A stretch of DNA of 15,043 bases, from the NCBI GenBank assembly GCA_036374435.1, contig DASUTU010000098.1:1-15043 (forward strand). Reading direction: 5' to 3'. Numbering within the stretch: position 1 is the stretch's first letter; every line of letters begins with the position of its first letter. The notes beneath the pieces are model-generated. The model was given only the letters and a program-made list of their open reading frames with translations. It did not search any database and had not been told where the DNA came from. This DNA comes from CALGFI01 sp036374435. GTDB taxonomy: Bacteria > Actinomycetota > UBA4738 > HRBIN12. The translations under genes and the position numbers were made by a program. Of the stretch, positions 13,075 through 15,043 are shown piece by piece.

Positions 13075-14379
13075 ATGGAGCTCAAGCAGCGAACGCCCAC
13101 CTCGATCCAGGCGGCCGGTCCGGCCACCGCCGGCCGCAAGCCGTCGCCGCGAGCGGGATCGGACCGTGTCGCGCTGATCGCCCTCGGCCTCGTGGCCCTT
13201 CACGTGGCCGACGCGTGGCTGCTCCGGCCCGTCGGCGACGCCCCGCTCTCCCTCCGGGCGTTGCGTCTGGGGGTCGCGATGGTGCTGGCGGGGGCCGGCG
13301 CGATCGCCTGGACCCGCCTTCGGTCACGCCGGGCCCGCGGGGCGTTCTTCCTGGCCGCGGGTACCGTCGCCGCCCTGGCCGGCGGGGCGATCTCGCTGCC
13401 GCGGGCCGCTCATGGCCTCGGCGGGAACCAGCTCACCGGGCTCGTGGTCCTGGCGGCGGGGCTCGTCCTGGTCGGCATGGGGCTCGCTCGCGCCGTCGGC
13501 CGCCGGCCGTGGTGGCGGCCGGTGGTGGCGTTCGTGGTCGGGGCCGTCCTCGCGCAGTTCGTCCTGTTCCCGACCGCGCTCGCCGTGTACGCGACGAACC
13601 CCCCGCGGCCCGAGCTCGGACACCGCACACCCGCCGATGTGGGCCTCGACGCCAAGGAGGTGGCGGTCGTCGCCGCCGACGGCGTGCGGCTCGCCGCCTG
13701 GTGGATCCCTCCGGACAACGGCGCCGCCGTGCTGCTGCTGCCGGGGTCCGGTTCCACCCGGGACGACCTGCTGGACCATGCGGCGATGCTGCACCGCCAC
13801 GGGTACGGGGCGCTCCTGCTCGACCCCCGCGGGCACGGGGGGAGCGAGGGTGAACCCATGGAGTTCGGGTGGGGCGGAGAGTCGGACGTTCGCGCGGCGG
13901 TCGACCTGCTCGCGGACATGCCCGGGGTGGAGCCGGGGAAGATCGCCGCGTTCGGCCAGTCGATGGGCGGCGAGCAGGCCATCACCGCGGCCGCCCTGGA
14001 CGATCGCATCCGCGCGGTGGTCACGGAGGGGGCCGAGGTCATCACGGTCGAGGACGCGGCCCGGCGCCCGGCGGCGGTCGGAGGGTGGCCCTCGCTCCCG
14101 ATGTTCTGGGTGCAGCGGGTGGCCGCGATCGCGCTCGGCGGCGGCGACCCGCCGGCCCCGCACTCGGAGTCGATGGCGGCCATCGCGCCGAGGCCGGTCC
14201 TGCTGATCGCCGGCGTGGACCCGTCGGAGGTGGCCTCGAACCGGTTCTTCCACGAGGCCGGCGGGCCGAACGTGGAGCTGTGGGAGCCGCCGGACACCCC
14301 CCACGTCGGCGGGCTCCGGGTCCACCCGGACGAATACGAAGATCGAGTGATCGAGTTCCTGGATTCGGCGTTCCGCTGA
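13075..14379 (+). CDS. Membrane-anchored alpha/beta hydrolase
   Basis: A 434-aa protein fusing a membrane region to an alpha/beta hydrolase. After a polar N-terminus (1-30) there are five hydrophobic segments (about 32-51, 62-80, 88-107, 119-140, 149-172). The hydrolase part follows (about 195-434): DGVRLAAWWIPP (202-213) as the opening strand pair, LLLPGSGSTRDD with the oxyanion-side glycines, DPRGHGGSEG (250-259), nucleophile elbow GQSMGG with Ser296, probable acid Asp382 (LIAGVDPSE), and His410 in DTPHVGG. All three catalytic residues are visible. Five segments would leave the catalytic domain on the opposite side from the N-terminus; if that is cytoplasmic, the domain faces outward, but topology is uncertain. 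ATG 13075 follows GGAGGGG at good spacing; the in-frame GTG at 13018 is less likely. Substrate unknown, probably an ester or peptide. Confidence 0.87.
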   Translation: MELKQRTPTSIQAAGPATAGRKPSPRAGSDRVALIALGLVALHVADAWLLRPVGDAPLSLRALRLGVAMVLAGAGAIAWTRLRSRRARGAFFLAAGTVAALAGGAISLPRAAHGLGGNQLTGLVVLAAGLVLVGMGLARAVGRRPWWRPVVAFVVGAVLAQFVLFPTALAVYATNPPRPELGHRTPADVGLDAKEVAVVAADGVRLAAWWIPPDNGAAVLLLPGSGSTRDDLLDHAAMLHRHGYGALLLDPRGHGGSEGEPMEFGWGGESDVRAAVDLLADMPGVEPGKIAAFGQSMGGEQAITAAALDDRIRAVVTEGAEVITVEDAARRPAAVGGWPSLPMFWVQRVAAIALGGGDPPAPHSESMAAIAPRPVLLIAGVDPSEVASNRFFHEAGGPNVELWEPPDTPHVGGLRVHPDEYEDRVIEFLDSAFR

Positions 14380-14394
14380 GCCCGCCCGCTGCAG

Positions 14395-14400
14395 TAGCGT
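14395..14400 (+). promoter_or_regulatory. -10 element, probably for a leaderless transcript
   Basis: TAGCGT preceded by G lies six bases before the ATG at 14407, nearly the same layout as TAGCAT before the decarboxylase gene. There is no recognisable Shine-Dalgarno in the 27 bases between this gene and the hydrolase stop, which fits leaderless initiation. Confidence 0.5.
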
Positions 14401-14406
14401 CGGTCC

Positions 14407-15043
14407 ATGCACGCCGCCCTCGTGGTCGCGCTCGTCGCCGGCCTGACCTGGTCGCCCGTCGCCGGGGGCGAACCGTTCGCGGGGTCGGTGTCCCGCCTCG
14501 ACCGCCAGACCAGGGAGCTCATGACCGGCAGTTCGTGGCGCCCCGGATGCCCCGTGCCACTGCGGGCGCTACGCCTGGTTCGCGTCACCTATCGCGGGTT
14601 CGACGGCGATCCCCATCGGGGGAGACTGGTCGTGCACCGGCGGTGGGCCGACGAGATCCTGCGAGTCTTCGAGACGCTCTACGACACCGACTTCCCGATC
14701 CGGCGGGTTCGCCTCGTCGACCGGTACGGCGCGGACGATCGCGAGTCGATGCGGCGGGACAACACCTCCGCGTTCAACTGCCGGTACGTGGCCGGGACGA
14801 GCACCTGGTCCCAACACGCCTACGGGCGGGCCATCGATCTCAACCCCGTCGAGAACCCGTACGTCGCCGGCGCCCGCGTCTCGCCTCGACGGGGCCGACG
14901 GAACCTGGACCGCGACGACGTCCGGCCCGGGATGATCACGGCAGGCGACGTCGTGTGGACCGCGTTCGACGACTTGGGCTGGGGCTGGGGCGGCGAGTGG
15001 TCCTCCGCCAAGGACTACCAACACTTCTCGGCGAACGGGAGAT
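14407..15043 (+). CDS. Secreted M15-family D,D-carboxypeptidase (VanY-like), 3' end cut by window
   Basis: The 212 residues in view continue past the window end. Residues 1-20 form a short signal-peptide-like hydrophobic segment (ALVVALVAGLTW). The peptidase M15 zinc site is complete: SQHAYGRAIDLNP gives His137 and Asp144 (HxxGxAxD), Glu197 in GGEW is the likely catalytic base, and His206 in DYQHF is the third ligand. The central basic region FPIRRVRLVDRYGADDRESM (96-115) matches the strand-turn before the zinc site in VanY-type proteins. The family trims the terminal D-Ala from peptidoglycan stem peptides or cleaves L-Ala-D-Glu bonds outside the membrane. Its job here is probably cell-wall remodelling, not necessarily vancomycin resistance, since no vanHAX-type genes are near. 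ATG 14407 is chosen because it precedes the hydrophobic segment directly. Only a short C-terminal tail seems missing. Confidence 0.9.
   Translation, partial: MHAALVVALVAGLTWSPVAGGEPFAGSVSRLDRQTRELMTGSSWRPGCPVPLRALRLVRVTYRGFDGDPHRGRLVVHRRWADEILRVFETLYDTDFPIRRVRLVDRYGADDRESMRRDNTSAFNCRYVAGTSTWSQHAYGRAIDLNPVENPYVAGARVSPRRGRRNLDRDDVRPGMITAGDVVWTAFDDLGWGWGGEWSSAKDYQHFSANGR

Noticed and set aside
14407..15043. Vancomycin-resistance determinant
   Set aside because: The product is a VanY-like M15 peptidase, but no vanH, vanA or vanX-type gene or two-component system is nearby; cell-wall housekeeping is more likely.

Overview
This window looks like chromosomal DNA from a high-G+C actinobacterium, probably an uncultured or poorly sampled lineage. 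The evidence is very high G+C (about 70% by eye), codons ending almost always in G or C, frequent GTG starts, an F420-type luciferase-like oxidoreductase, and promoter-like hexamers 6-7 bases before start codons, as in the leaderless transcripts common in Actinomycetota. I see no tRNA, rRNA, insertion sequence, CRISPR array or phage gene. No stretch over 300 bases lacks a gene.

Layout. The left edge (2-4434) holds the 3' end of a class III extradiol dioxygenase (HpaD/LigB type), an APC-family amino-acid/amine permease, an unrecognised 181-aa protein translationally coupled (ATGA) to an F420-dependent luciferase-like oxidoreductase, and a convergent SDR dehydrogenase. The centre (4494-8834) is a tight run on the + strand: an AhpD/CMD-like protein, a cytochrome P450 and a MetE-like zinc methyltransferase joined by ATGA and GTGA overlaps, then a PLP-dependent decarboxylase with its own likely leaderless promoter. 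Together with the SDR and the luciferase-like enzyme this looks like an accessory oxidative or catabolic cluster. The substrate cannot be read from sequence.

The next block (8911-9677) is purE followed by a small tandem zinc-ribbon ORF. That ORF has no ATG/GTG/TTG start and overlaps the purE stop as CTGA. Its coding signal also appears to change frame near its 3' end. A strong GC hairpin (9691-9716) separates it from a convergent secreted 5'-nucleotidase-like metallophosphatase. To the right are a zinc-ribbon membrane protein (- strand), a divergent STAS-domain protein, a membrane-anchored alpha/beta hydrolase, and a secreted M15 (VanY-like) D,D-carboxypeptidase cut by the window end.

The most interesting items are the CTG-start, frame-switching zinc-ribbon ORF after purE; the P450 with a non-canonical I-helix inside a coupled CMD-P450-MetE-like operon; a perfect palindrome in the SDR/CMD divergent promoter that also covers a ribosome binding site; and the secreted phosphatase whose usual metal-ligand motifs are altered.
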